From Verrucomicrobiota bacterium (GTDB taxonomy: Bacteria; Verrucomicrobiota; Verrucomicrobiia; Limisphaerales; SXTU01), in assembly GCA_016871445.1 (NCBI GenBank), contig VHDH01000009.1:1-62115 (forward strand): 62,115 nt of DNA. Direction: 5' to 3'. Below are positions 38,018 to 46,010 of the stretch, piece by piece. The position numbers were made by a program, and so were the translations under genes. Every line of letters begins with the position of its first letter. The stretch's first letter is position 1. The notes below the pieces were generated by a model. That model was given only the letters and a program-made list of their open reading frames with translations, was not told the origin of the DNA and did no database searches.

Positions 38018-39150
38018 CAGGTCGGGCGCGGCAGGGCGGTGAAAGGATTGTCGTCGAGAGGCGCGGCGACGGTGAGAGGCTTGTCGTGCGCGCGGCGCGC
38101 AACGGAAAGGACGAGGCCGACGCTGGCGAGTAGCACGACGAGGTTCGAGCCACCGTAACTGATGAACGGCAGCGACAGGCCCTTGTTGGGCAGAACCATG
38201 GTGGCGACGCCTATGTTGATGAACACCTGAACGCCCACTAGGAAGGTAATGCCGATCACAAGGAGCTGGCCGAAAAGGTCACTAGCGCGCCAAGCGATGT
38301 TGAAGCCGCACCAGCATAATAAACCGTAAAGCGCCAGTAAGCCCAGTGTGGCAACGAGACCGAACTCTTCCCCGATGATAGAAAAGATGAAGTCGGTGTG
38401 ATGCTCGGGTACAAAGCCGGTTTTCTGCCGACCGTCGCCAAGGCCCACGCCCGCCAAGCCGCCCGTGCCTATGGCATACACGGACTGCAACTGTTGGTAA
38501 GCGACTGTTTTCTCGTATCGTTCCGGGTGCAGCCAAGCGTCAATGCGCGTACGCCGATTTTCGTTGCCGATCATTAGAACGCAGATGGCAGCGAATGCGA
38601 TGACGCCTAACGGCACGAGATAGCGCGGACGAGCGCCAGCGATGAGCAGCAAGAGCCAAACGACAAGGCCAAGTAACATCGTGGTGCCGAAGTCCTTGCC
38701 CGCCAACACGAGCACGAGTGCCAAACCCGCGAGTGCAGCCGGCACCACAAGACCGCGCCAAAACTCACTCATCCGATCGCGGTAAATACTGGCGTAATGC
38801 GCCAGCACCGCAATGACAACGATCTTGGCAAGTTCGGAAGGTTGGAAAGTGAAGCCAGGGAACTCGATCCAACGACGCGCACCATTGATTTCACGGCCTT
38901 TGAAAGCGGCCCAAAAAAGTAACACGCACACGATACCCAAGCCGGGCCAAACGAGCTTGCGAAGCCACCGATAATCCAACGCCGCGCACAGGCAGCAGGC
39001 CCCCACACCTAGCGCGGCGAAGCGCGCCTGTTTGATAAGGTAGGCCTCAGCTTGCTGCGTCATGCTCGCGCTGTAGAGCATCACTAAACCCAGCGCAAGC
39101 AGGGCAGCTACGCAAAAAGTGAAAAGGGTCGCAGTGCGACGGAGGGTCAT
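38017..39150 (-). CDS. ftsW: FtsW septal peptidoglycan glycosyltransferase
   Basis: SEDS-family integral membrane protein, 377 residues and about ten helices, which polymerises lipid II at the septum with FtsI. Conserved positions include TFQPSELAKI, the DFIFSIIGEEFGL loop and the C-terminal PFISYGGSNLVVLL. RodA is similar, but the dcw location supports FtsW. Its stop overlaps the murG ATG by one base. Confidence 0.95.
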   Translation of the reverse strand: MTLRRTATLFTFCVAALLALGLVMLYSASMTQQAEAYLIKQARFAALGVGACCLCAALDYRWLRKLVWPGLGIVCVLLFWAAFKGREINGARRWIEFPGFTFQPSELAKIVVIAVLAHYASIYRDRMSEFWRGLVVPAALAGLALVLVLAGKDFGTTMLLGLVVWLLLLIAGARPRYLVPLGVIAFAAICVLMIGNENRRTRIDAWLHPERYEKTVAYQQLQSVYAIGTGGLAGVGLGDGRQKTGFVPEHHTDFIFSIIGEEFGLVATLGLLALYGLLCWCGFNIAWRASDLFGQLLVIGITFLVGVQVFINIGVATMVLPNKGLSLPFISYGGSNLVVLLASVGLVLSVARRAHDKPLTVAAPLDDNPFTALPRPT

Positions 39151-39394
39151 GACCAGGGGGAAAACGGATTATGGTTAGGATAAAAAGTCGCAGCCAATAG
39201 AGGGCTCAGGCGGTGAATCCTCATCCCCTTCTTGATCCTGCTCCACACGCAACCACTAACCGCTTTAATACCCGCGCTCCGGCTGGCGACCGACGGGACG
39301 AAGCGGGGCGGCACTCCATGCCTCGCTCTCGACCCGTCGTCGCCAGTCAACCGGTGCATCGGTGATTGGGTTAGTGGTTGAGTTTTGCGTCTGG

Positions 39395-40297
39395 TTAGGG
39401 CTTGGGTGTTGGGGTTGGTTCGATTGGCAGCGGGGAGGCCGGTGACAGCGTGGGCAAGGCCGGGGTGACGGGGGCCGGCTCAGTTTTTGGGGCGGTCGTG
39501 CTTGAGGAGGGCGCGGGCAATGCCTTCGTGCCACCAGCAGGTAACTTAAGTTTCTGGCCAACGGTGATACGGTCGGTCTTAAGACCATTTGCCTCGCGCA
39601 GTTTGTCCACCGAGGTTCCATATTTCCGCGCAATGGTGCCGAGCACATCACCAGACTTTACAATGTGCGTGCTACCGTCGGCGTCAGGTGCGGCAGAATC
39701 AGCGGTCTTGGCCACTGTCGCTTTTGGCGTCTTAGGAGTTGGCGCGGGGATGTTCAGCTTCTGACCAATTTTGAGCTTTGTGGAATCCACGCCGGGGTTG
39801 GCCCCCTCGATGGCCTTCACCGTGACGCCGTATTTTTTTGCAATGATTTCGAAGTATTCGCCCTTGATGACAACGTGAGTCTTCGCCTCGCCGGGAGTGG
39901 GATCCGGCGCAGCGGGCGGGGGCGTGATTGCGACCGGCGGCGGTGTTACAACTGAAGGCGGTGTGATGGGTGCAACCGGTGGCGGCGTTACAATTGGTGG
40001 CGGCGTTACAACTGGTGGCGGCGTAGGCACGCTGCCGATAGGTGGCAAGGTCCCTGGAGCAGGCGGGACTGGCAAGCCGAGGTCGGCGGGCGGCGTAATG
40101 GGCGGCAGCACCGGTTCGGGCGCCGGTCGCTTTGGCTCTGGCTTGGATTCGGGTTTGCACCCGGCCATCAAAATGCCGCCGAGCACCACGGCATGAATGC
40201 CGAGGAAGATGGCGACAATGACGGGCAGGTTATTTTTTCGCCTGGCTTTCTGCTCAAGGAGCGAGCCTTGCGGGTTTATCGGATTTGGAGTGCTCAT
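39395..40297 (-). CDS. Membrane-anchored protein with two LysM domains
   Basis: A 300-residue protein: a short basic N-terminus, one membrane helix (24-47), a Pro-rich spacer (52-135) with imperfect VVTPPP repeats, then LysM domains at 140-184 (THVVIKGEYFEIIAKKYGV) and 210-253 (THIVKSGDVLGTIARKYGT), and a Pro/Thr-rich tail. LysM binds glycan strands, so this probably ties the membrane or divisome to peptidoglycan. It lies between murD and ftsW, which is not a standard dcw position. Past its stop, another frame stays open to 39265 (see findings), so the true C-terminus is uncertain. Confidence 0.87.
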   Translation of the reverse strand: MSTPNPINPQGSLLEQKARRKNNLPVIVAIFLGIHAVVLGGILMAGCKPESKPEPKRPAPEPVLPPITPPADLGLPVPPAPGTLPPIGSVPTPPPVVTPPPIVTPPPVAPITPPSVVTPPPVAITPPPAAPDPTPGEAKTHVVIKGEYFEIIAKKYGVTVKAIEGANPGVDSTKLKIGQKLNIPAPTPKTPKATVAKTADSAAPDADGSTHIVKSGDVLGTIARKYGTSVDKLREANGLKTDRITVGQKLKLPAGGTKALPAPSSSTTAPKTEPAPVTPALPTLSPASPLPIEPTPTPKP

Positions 40298-40331
40298 ATG
40301 GTGTGTGACTTTGGTGGCAGCTTTGTCTGCT

Positions 40332-40356
40332 CACCGGAGTTGGCCATTCTCCGGTG
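40332..40356. promoter_or_regulatory. Perfect 8-bp hairpin in the murD-LysM gap
   Basis: CACCGGAG (40332-40339) and CTCCGGTG (40349-40356) pair perfectly around a 9-base loop. The hairpin is in the 104-base gap upstream of the LysM gene. On the plus strand it is followed by AAATTTTT, terminator-like but against the direction of the operon. On the operon transcript it lies 35 bases before the LysM start, where it could affect translation or processing. Role unproven. Confidence 0.4.
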
Positions 40357-40401
40357 AAATTTTTAGTCAGATGCTAAAAAAAATTTTGTTTCGTCTCGCG
40401 A

Positions 40402-41847
40402 CTAGGTTTCCTGTCTCAACTGCTTTTTTTGTCCGCCCCCATTTGTAGGGGCTTCAGCGGCCGCACCGCTATTAGTTGTGCGCTGTATCTGCTCGACCGC
40501 CTGTCGAAACACTTCACCCCGGTGGCGGTAATCACGGAACAAATCGAAGCTTGAACAGGCTGGGGACAGCAAAACGATGTCGCCCTGAGCCGCATTTTTC
40601 ACAGCTTCATTAACCGCTTCTAACAATGAATCCGCTAACGTGCAAGGGGTAAAGAGGCTCCATGCGGCGCGTAACTTTTCTCGTGCCTCGCCCAAGAGAA
40701 TCGCTTGCTTCACGCGCTGCGCCAGCCACGGCCCGAGGTCGTGGTATTCGAGTCCCTTGTCGCGGCCGCCGGCGATGAGCAAGACGTTCGGCTCACCGGG
40801 CTGCGCCGCGGGCATGGTCTGAAGCGCCTTGGCGACCGCGTCGAGATTGGTGGCCTTCGAATCGTTGATGAATTTGACGCCGTTGATCTCCGCGACCAGT
40901 TCGCACCGATGTGCGCCAGGCTGAAAGCTCGCGATGGCCGCGACCATTTCGTCCAGCGGCAACCGCAATACCCGCCCAACCGCAAGCGCGGCCATGACGT
41001 TCTCGGCGTTGTGTGGCCCGCGCAAGCGCGTCTTTTCCAAGTCGAGTAGCGGGCCGACCCAGTCCTCAATGCGACTAATGATCAGCGAGCGGTCGAGATA
41101 GATGTCCGCGCGGCGGTTGTTAGCGCTGAAGGTGATGAGCTTGGACGGCACCTTCACGCCGTGCGTGCGGAGCATCGCGAGCGCTTCTGTCTGCACAATG
41201 GCCCAATCGAACGGCTGCTGATTCTCGAAAAGGCGCGCCTTCGTGCGCGCGTAGTCGGCCATCGTATGATGCCGGTCAAGATGGTCGGGCGTGAGATTTA
41301 ACAGCACCGCGACGGCTGGCCGGAAGAAGCAAGTGCTCTCTAACTGAAACGAGCTGACTTCAAGCGTGAGATAATCGAGCTGCTTGGTCTCGTCGACGAC
41401 GGAACACAACGGCCGGCCAATGTTGCCGACGGCAAGTGTGCGCTTGTGGCAATGCGTGAGCAGATGGGCGATGAGTTCAGTCGTTGTCGTCTTGCCGTTC
41501 GTGCCGGTGACGGAAACGTTGAGGCAAACGGATTGCTGCCAGCCAAGTTCGAGTTCGCCAATGACGGGAATTTCGCGGGCGCGCAATTCCTTCACGAGCG
41601 GCGAATCTAAAGCCACTCCTGGACTAACCACGGCGAAATCAAACTGTCCGGCTGGCGGCAATGACAGGTCTAGTTCCACGTGCACACCAAGCTTACGTAA
41701 CTCTTCCGCCTCTAAGCGCAGCACAGGCGTGTCGGAATTATCCATCGCCGTCACGCGCGCACCGCGCGCGACGAGCAGACGCGCCGCTGCTGCCCCGCTT
41801 AAGCCAAGGCCGATGACCAGCACAACTTTGTCTAGGAGCCGGAACAT
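40402..41847 (-). CDS. murD: UDP-N-acetylmuramoylalanine--D-glutamate ligase MurD
   Basis: Mur ligase of 481 residues adding D-Glu to UDP-MurNAc-L-Ala. A Rossmann-like N-terminal domain (VLVIGLGLSGAAAARLL) binds the UDP-sugar. The ATP loop is VTGTNGKTTTTELIAH, and NLTPDHLDRH and FINDSKATNLDA follow in the central and C-terminal domains. The C-terminus ends in a Lys/Gln-rich tail (GGGQKKQLRQET). Confidence 0.96.
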   Translation of the reverse strand: MFRLLDKVVLVIGLGLSGAAAARLLVARGARVTAMDNSDTPVLRLEAEELRKLGVHVELDLSLPPAGQFDFAVVSPGVALDSPLVKELRAREIPVIGELELGWQQSVCLNVSVTGTNGKTTTTELIAHLLTHCHKRTLAVGNIGRPLCSVVDETKQLDYLTLEVSSFQLESTCFFRPAVAVLLNLTPDHLDRHHTMADYARTKARLFENQQPFDWAIVQTEALAMLRTHGVKVPSKLITFSANNRRADIYLDRSLIISRIEDWVGPLLDLEKTRLRGPHNAENVMAALAVGRVLRLPLDEMVAAIASFQPGAHRCELVAEINGVKFINDSKATNLDAVAKALQTMPAAQPGEPNVLLIAGGRDKGLEYHDLGPWLAQRVKQAILLGEAREKLRAAWSLFTPCTLADSLLEAVNEAVKNAAQGDIVLLSPACSSFDLFRDYRHRGEVFRQAVEQIQRTTNSGAAAEAPTNGGGQKKQLRQET

Positions 41848-41850
41848 AGA

Positions 41851-41961
41851 TTAGGCCGGGGCGGAACGATGGCGCCGTGGCGCGATTGAGATTTGAAGGC
41901 GCACCAAAACACAGCCTGTCAGCTCATCACTCCACCAGTTCATTGTCGCATTCCCAGCCAT
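41851..41961 (-). CDS. Candidate 36-residue ORF between mraY and murD
   Basis: An ATG-initiated ORF (begins MAGNATMNWW, ends RRHRSAPA) starts 22 bases after the mraY stop and ends 3 bases before the murD ATG. It contains a short hydrophobic stretch (CVLVRLQISI) and a basic end. No Shine-Dalgarno is visible and third-position GC is only moderate, so chance is a real possibility. It is listed because other dcw gaps also hold tightly fitted short ORFs. Confidence 0.3.
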   Translation of the reverse strand: MAGNATMNWWSDELTGCVLVRLQISIAPRRHRSAPA

Positions 41962-41983
41962 AATTTGTTTTTCGCTCGCAAGT

Positions 41984-43138
41984 TTAGCGCAGCTTCAGCG
42001 TCGCCAGTGCGAGCACGGCGCATACGATGCACAGGATGTAAAACCGCGCGACGATTTGTGACTCATACCAACCGAGTTTCTGAAAGTGATGGTGCAACGG
42101 GGCCATGAGAAATACCCGGCGCTCGTTGCCCTCGCCGTAAAGCCGGCGCGTATATTTGAACCAGCCGCGCTGGATCATCACCGAAACGATTTCCACAACA
42201 AACACGCCGCCGGCAATAACCAGGACGAACGGCTGATGTATGAGCACCGCCATGATGCCCAGCACCCCGCCCAACGCCAACGATCCCGTATCGCCCATGA
42301 ATACCTCCGCCGGATGGCAGTTGAACCAAAGGAATCCCAGGCTTGCTCCAACCATCGCCGCGCAGAAAACCGTGAGTTCGCCCGCACCCGGCACGAACGG
42401 CACAAACAAGTAGCGCGCGATGACCGCGTTGCCCGCGATGTACGTAAACACGAGGAAGACCGTAGTCACGATGAGCGTGCAACCGATGGCCAACCCATCC
42501 AGTCCATCTGTGATGTTGACAGCGTTGCTGCTGCCCACGATGGCGCAAACCGCAATGAACCCGCCGAACCACGCTGCGTCCGTTAACACTGCGTTTTTGA
42601 AGAACGGCACCTGCACCTCGGTGATGAGCTTTCGCGTTTCCGGCATCCGCCAAAGCGTCCACGCAATGAACCCGGCCAAAACGAACTGCACGATTAGCTT
42701 CACGTGCTCCGCCGCACCCGCGCTTTTCTGCTCGGTCAGCTTCTTGTAGTCGTCGTAAAAGCCCAGCGCCGCGAGCACCAGCAGCGACACCAATGTCAGC
42801 ACGATGAATTCGTTCCACTGCGCCCAAATCAGTGCAGTCAAGTCCACCACTAGCACGATTAAAATGCCGCCCATGCCAGGCACGCCCTTCTTGGTAAAGA
42901 CCTGCTTTTCCGTCGTGCCGGCTTCCTGCGCCTTGTCCAGATACTCCTGCCCGAATTTGAGCTTTTTCAACCATGCGATGACCAGCGGCCCGAGCCAGAG
43001 ACTCAGCAATAACGCCGAGAGGGCTGCCCCCGCGCTGCGCACGGTGATGTAACGGAACACCCGCAGCACCGACAGCGAATCGGCCCAGGCGGTCCCGGCA
43101 GCTTGCTCCTGTATCCATTGACTGAGGTAGAAAAGCAT
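41984..43138 (-). CDS. mraY: Phospho-MurNAc-pentapeptide transferase MraY
   Basis: Ten-helix membrane enzyme, 384 residues, that makes lipid I from undecaprenyl phosphate. Active-site signatures FYDDYKK, NAVNITDGLDGLA and VFMGDTGSLALGG are intact, as is the HHH motif (APLHHHFQKLG). The N-terminal loop between the first two helices is somewhat long (WIQEQAAGTAWADSL), as in other PVC-group bacteria. It follows the 53-residue ORF by 113 bases. Confidence 0.97.
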   Translation of the reverse strand: MLFYLSQWIQEQAAGTAWADSLSVLRVFRYITVRSAGAALSALLLSLWLGPLVIAWLKKLKFGQEYLDKAQEAGTTEKQVFTKKGVPGMGGILIVLVVDLTALIWAQWNEFIVLTLVSLLVLAALGFYDDYKKLTEQKSAGAAEHVKLIVQFVLAGFIAWTLWRMPETRKLITEVQVPFFKNAVLTDAAWFGGFIAVCAIVGSSNAVNITDGLDGLAIGCTLIVTTVFLVFTYIAGNAVIARYLFVPFVPGAGELTVFCAAMVGASLGFLWFNCHPAEVFMGDTGSLALGGVLGIMAVLIHQPFVLVIAGGVFVVEIVSVMIQRGWFKYTRRLYGEGNERRVFLMAPLHHHFQKLGWYESQIVARFYILCIVCAVLALATLKLR

Positions 43139-43251
43139 CGGTCATTGAGCGGCTAAAAAATGATTCCGACTCGGAGTGGGGTCAAAATTTGGAGGGCCAA
43201 TTCGACTCCTCCTTACAATCTTAATCCAAATGTTAATCTCGAATCCCATTT

Positions 43252-43413
43252 TTAATCATGCCGGTATTGCAGCGTAAACAGCCCGTGCCGGTGCCGCATC
43301 TTCTCCCAGCGGCACAACCGCACGAGGAATCCCGGTAGCCGCGCCTCATCCTTCAATTCCCGCACCAGCCGTTTGGCGGTGCGGTGTTGCTGTCGTTCGG
43401 CTTTCGCATTCAT
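43252..43413 (-). CDS. Conserved-looking 53-residue basic protein, coupled to murF
   Basis: A short ORF I do not recognise. Its ATG at 43413 is 2 bases after the murF stop (TGA-cc-ATG), typical of translational coupling. The product is highly basic, with N-terminal MNAKAERQQH, a predicted amphipathic helix RTAKRLVRELKDEARL, one Cys, two Trp/Phe patches (FLVRLCRWEK) and a His/Arg-rich end. Third-position GC is about 75%, matching real genes here. No signal or membrane helix is present, so it is cytoplasmic and might bind nucleic acid, lipid head groups or a Mur enzyme. Confidence 0.6.
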   Translation of the reverse strand: MNAKAERQQHRTAKRLVRELKDEARLPGFLVRLCRWEKMRHRHGLFTLQYRHD

Positions 43414-43415
43414 GG

Positions 43416-44855
43416 TCAATTAAGTTGGGTGGCGAGCGGATTCATTTTTTCAACCGCGACAATTCCATTTCTAATCACCTCGCCCACGCGCTCTAGACGC
43501 GTTGAGCGGGAAGCCTTGAGCAGCACCACATCGCCCGGCAGCAACTCGCGCCGCACGGTCTCACCCGCACTGGCGACCTCGGCGATTTCCGTCACCGCGC
43601 TTAAGCCCGCAGCCCGCGCCGCGCCCGCGAGGTGCCCCGCCATCCGGCCTACGGCGAACAGGCGGTTTACACCCAACTCCGCCGCGCGCCGTCCAACCTC
43701 GACGTGCGCCGCGACGCTGTGCGCGCCGAGTTCTGCCATATCGCCCAGCACCGCCACTCGGCGCCCTGTGCACGGCAGATCGTGCAGCGTTTGGAGCGCG
43801 GCAAGCATTGAGTCCGCATTGGCGTTATAAGCATCGTCAAGGACGCGCACGCCATGAGCCTCCCAAAGTTGCAGGCGCATCCTTGGCGGGGTGCATCCCG
43901 CCAAGGCGCGCCTGACCTGCTCGCTACTCAGACCAACCTCGGTTCCCACAGCCCCCGCGAGCATTGCGTTCAAAACTTGATGCCGGCCCAATAGCCCGAT
44001 GCGATACGCGCCGCTGAAGGCGTCGTGCGGGCTGTTAACTTGAAATGCGACGCCGTGCTCATCGAAGCGCGCATCACTTGCGCGCCAGTCATTACGCGGC
44101 CCAAAACCGACGCGGACAACCCGCGCCTTTGTCCGCGCGGCGATGGCATCCATCTCCGGACAGTCCCCGTTCACAAAGAGCGTTCCGCTCGCAGGCAACA
44201 ACTCGGCCAGCCAGCCCTCCTCCTGCGCGACACCGGTCACATCCCGAAAGAATTCCAAGTGCTCGCGTCCGATGCTTGTGATGATACCGAAGCGAGGCTG
44301 AATGAGCTTAATCAGCGGCGCGAGTTCGCCGGGGTGATTTGTGCCGACCTCCAGCACTGCCGCCGTGTGCTGCCTTTCCAAACGCAGCAACGTATGAGGC
44401 ACGCCAATGTCATTATTAAAGCTCGCCTCGCTCCACAATGCCGGCCCGCGCTCGCGGAGGACGGCGGCGACAAGTTCTTTCGTGGTCGTCTTACCATTTG
44501 ATCCGCCGACCGCGATGACCGGAATATCAAAATCCTGACGATAACGCGCGGCGAGCTGAGCGTAGGCGGCGCGCGTACTGGCTACGACAACCAAGGGCGG
44601 CAATTTACTGTCGCTTCCCATCTGCAAGTGACCAGCACGACCCCTTTCCACCAGCAAGGCCGAGGCACCTTTTGCAGTTACATCGGAAATAAACTGATGC
44701 CCGTCAAACTTTTCACCCGCTAGCGCGATGAAGAGATCGCCAGGTTGGACTTGCCGCGAATCAGTGCAAACGCGCCGGACGAGAGTGTCCGCACTACCCC
44801 GGAAAATTTCTCCGGCAGTCGCGTCTGCGATGAAGTTGAGCGGGCGAGGATCCAT
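43416..44855 (-). CDS. murF: UDP-MurNAc-tripeptide--D-Ala-D-Ala ligase MurF
   Basis: Mur ligase of 479 residues that adds the D-Ala-D-Ala dipeptide. The N-terminal domain has the VRRVCTDSRQVQPGDLFIAL pattern in two parts, the ATP loop is GGSNGKTTTKEL, and FGIITSIGREHLEFF and LDDAYNANADSM follow. It starts at ATG 44855 after a 186-base gap from the SIMPL gene, which holds only very short ORFs and no recognisable signal. Confidence 0.96.
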   Translation of the reverse strand: MDPRPLNFIADATAGEIFRGSADTLVRRVCTDSRQVQPGDLFIALAGEKFDGHQFISDVTAKGASALLVERGRAGHLQMGSDSKLPPLVVVASTRAAYAQLAARYRQDFDIPVIAVGGSNGKTTTKELVAAVLRERGPALWSEASFNNDIGVPHTLLRLERQHTAAVLEVGTNHPGELAPLIKLIQPRFGIITSIGREHLEFFRDVTGVAQEEGWLAELLPASGTLFVNGDCPEMDAIAARTKARVVRVGFGPRNDWRASDARFDEHGVAFQVNSPHDAFSGAYRIGLLGRHQVLNAMLAGAVGTEVGLSSEQVRRALAGCTPPRMRLQLWEAHGVRVLDDAYNANADSMLAALQTLHDLPCTGRRVAVLGDMAELGAHSVAAHVEVGRRAAELGVNRLFAVGRMAGHLAGAARAAGLSAVTEIAEVASAGETVRRELLPGDVVLLKASRSTRLERVGEVIRNGIVAVEKMNPLATQLN

Positions 44856-45041
44856 TAATCGGCTTAGGTGCGATGAACTTTGGTTTGCATCAACGAATGC
44901 GGGGCGAGCACGGCTTAAGCTTCCTAGGAGATTGGCTTTGCGGTTGCGGTGAGTTTGCTACACAGCACTCTGATCTTCGGCACGAGTCCATATTGCTTAG
45001 TGGGTGAAAAAAGAGGTGGATGGTTTGATGGGGAGCAATTG

Positions 45042-45797
45042 TTAGTTCATTGAAAATGTTGCGTGAACGACTGCCATGATACTTTTTTCGAGGGAACTCA
45101 TGTCATTCTCGCCTTCCCAGTTTGAGTGCCCGCTGGTCGTATAAAGCGGGGTAATTTGGAAGACACCCATCCTCGCCGCGCGCAGTTCCTTTACCTTGCG
45201 CGCACCTTGGGCGGCGATCTGGTCGGCTCGTGCCCAAGCGTCTTTCGTGGCTTCCGCGAGCATCTCGATTTTTGCCTCGCCGGCTTTTGTGTAAATATAA
45301 CGCGGCGCGCTGGTGGTGAACTGCACACCTTGCTCAACCAGTTTCGATGTTTGCTGGTCCAGCGCAGCGATGCGCTCGACTTCACTGGAGGTAACGGTAA
45401 CCTGTTGGTTCAAGGTGTAACCGACGAGTCGGTGGCCGTCCTCGTTAGCCCGTTGCCGCAACTCCTGAATACCAATGGGCCCGACCTGGTAGTTGGTGAC
45501 AGCTTGAGCTGCAAGGAAGGCCTCAACTTTGGCCAGATCCGCCTTCAAAGACTGTTGGGCGGCTAAAAGAGTTTTTGCCTCCGCAGAAAAATTACCGCTC
45601 CATACGATCAAGTCTGATTTCACGAGTCGCCGGGCAGAGCCGGTGACGGAAATGACCTGCGACTCGGAGACCCGCTGCCAAGTGCGAGCCACCACCAAAG
45701 AAGCGAATACGAGGCCGGCGGCGAGGGCTAATCCAGCTAGCACTCCTAACATATGAGGGCGAGATTCCATTTTAATTGTGGGTTTTTGGTTTTCCAT
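45042..45797 (-). CDS. SIMPL (DUF541) domain membrane protein
   Basis: A 251-residue protein with one N-terminal membrane helix (MLGVLAGLALAAGLVFASLVV) and a SIMPL/DUF541 domain, opening VISVTGSARRLVKSDLIVWSG. SIMPL proteins face the periplasm or outside; bacterial ones (BP26-like) can assemble into rings, but their function is unclear. ATG 45797 is preferred; a GTG at 45830 is in frame. It lies between murE and murF, separated by 213 and 186 bases, an unusual place in a dcw cluster. The 213-base gap toward murE shows no convincing gene. Confidence 0.85.
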   Translation of the reverse strand: MENQKPTIKMESRPHMLGVLAGLALAAGLVFASLVVARTWQRVSESQVISVTGSARRLVKSDLIVWSGNFSAEAKTLLAAQQSLKADLAKVEAFLAAQAVTNYQVGPIGIQELRQRANEDGHRLVGYTLNQQVTVTSSEVERIAALDQQTSKLVEQGVQFTTSAPRYIYTKAGEAKIEMLAEATKDAWARADQIAAQGARKVKELRAARMGVFQITPLYTTSGHSNWEGENDMSSLEKSIMAVVHATFSMN

Positions 45798-46010
45798 TTT
45801 GGTTATGGTTTTTTGGTAAGCGTGGCTCACGAGTTAACAAGGCAAACTCGACCGGTGATAGCGCAGAAACAGGACGTTGCTTGGTGCTGGCTTGGAGGCA
45901 ACTGTGCCATGAAGCAGCTGCGGCAAAATCAACCACTTTGGGCAGCCATCCCGGCACCCAAGCCCTTTCCTCCTGTCCTTTATTAGTCATGCTTGAGAAG
46001 CGTGCGCCAA

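Noticed and set aside
39147-39359. 70-residue ORF whose stop overlaps the ftsW ATG
   Set aside because: The ATGA overlap is suggestive, but codon composition is poor. A competing frame in the same bases, continuing from inside the LysM gene, looks more like coding sequence.
44856-45041. Short ORFs (33 and 8 codons) between the SIMPL gene and murF
   Set aside because: Very short, Ser/Arg/Pro-rich with no codon bias; consistent with chance.
45772-45990. 72-residue ORF between murE and the SIMPL gene
   Set aside because: It overlaps the SIMPL start in another frame, has no coding bias and no recognisable feature. A GGAGG inside it leads only to a tiny ORF.
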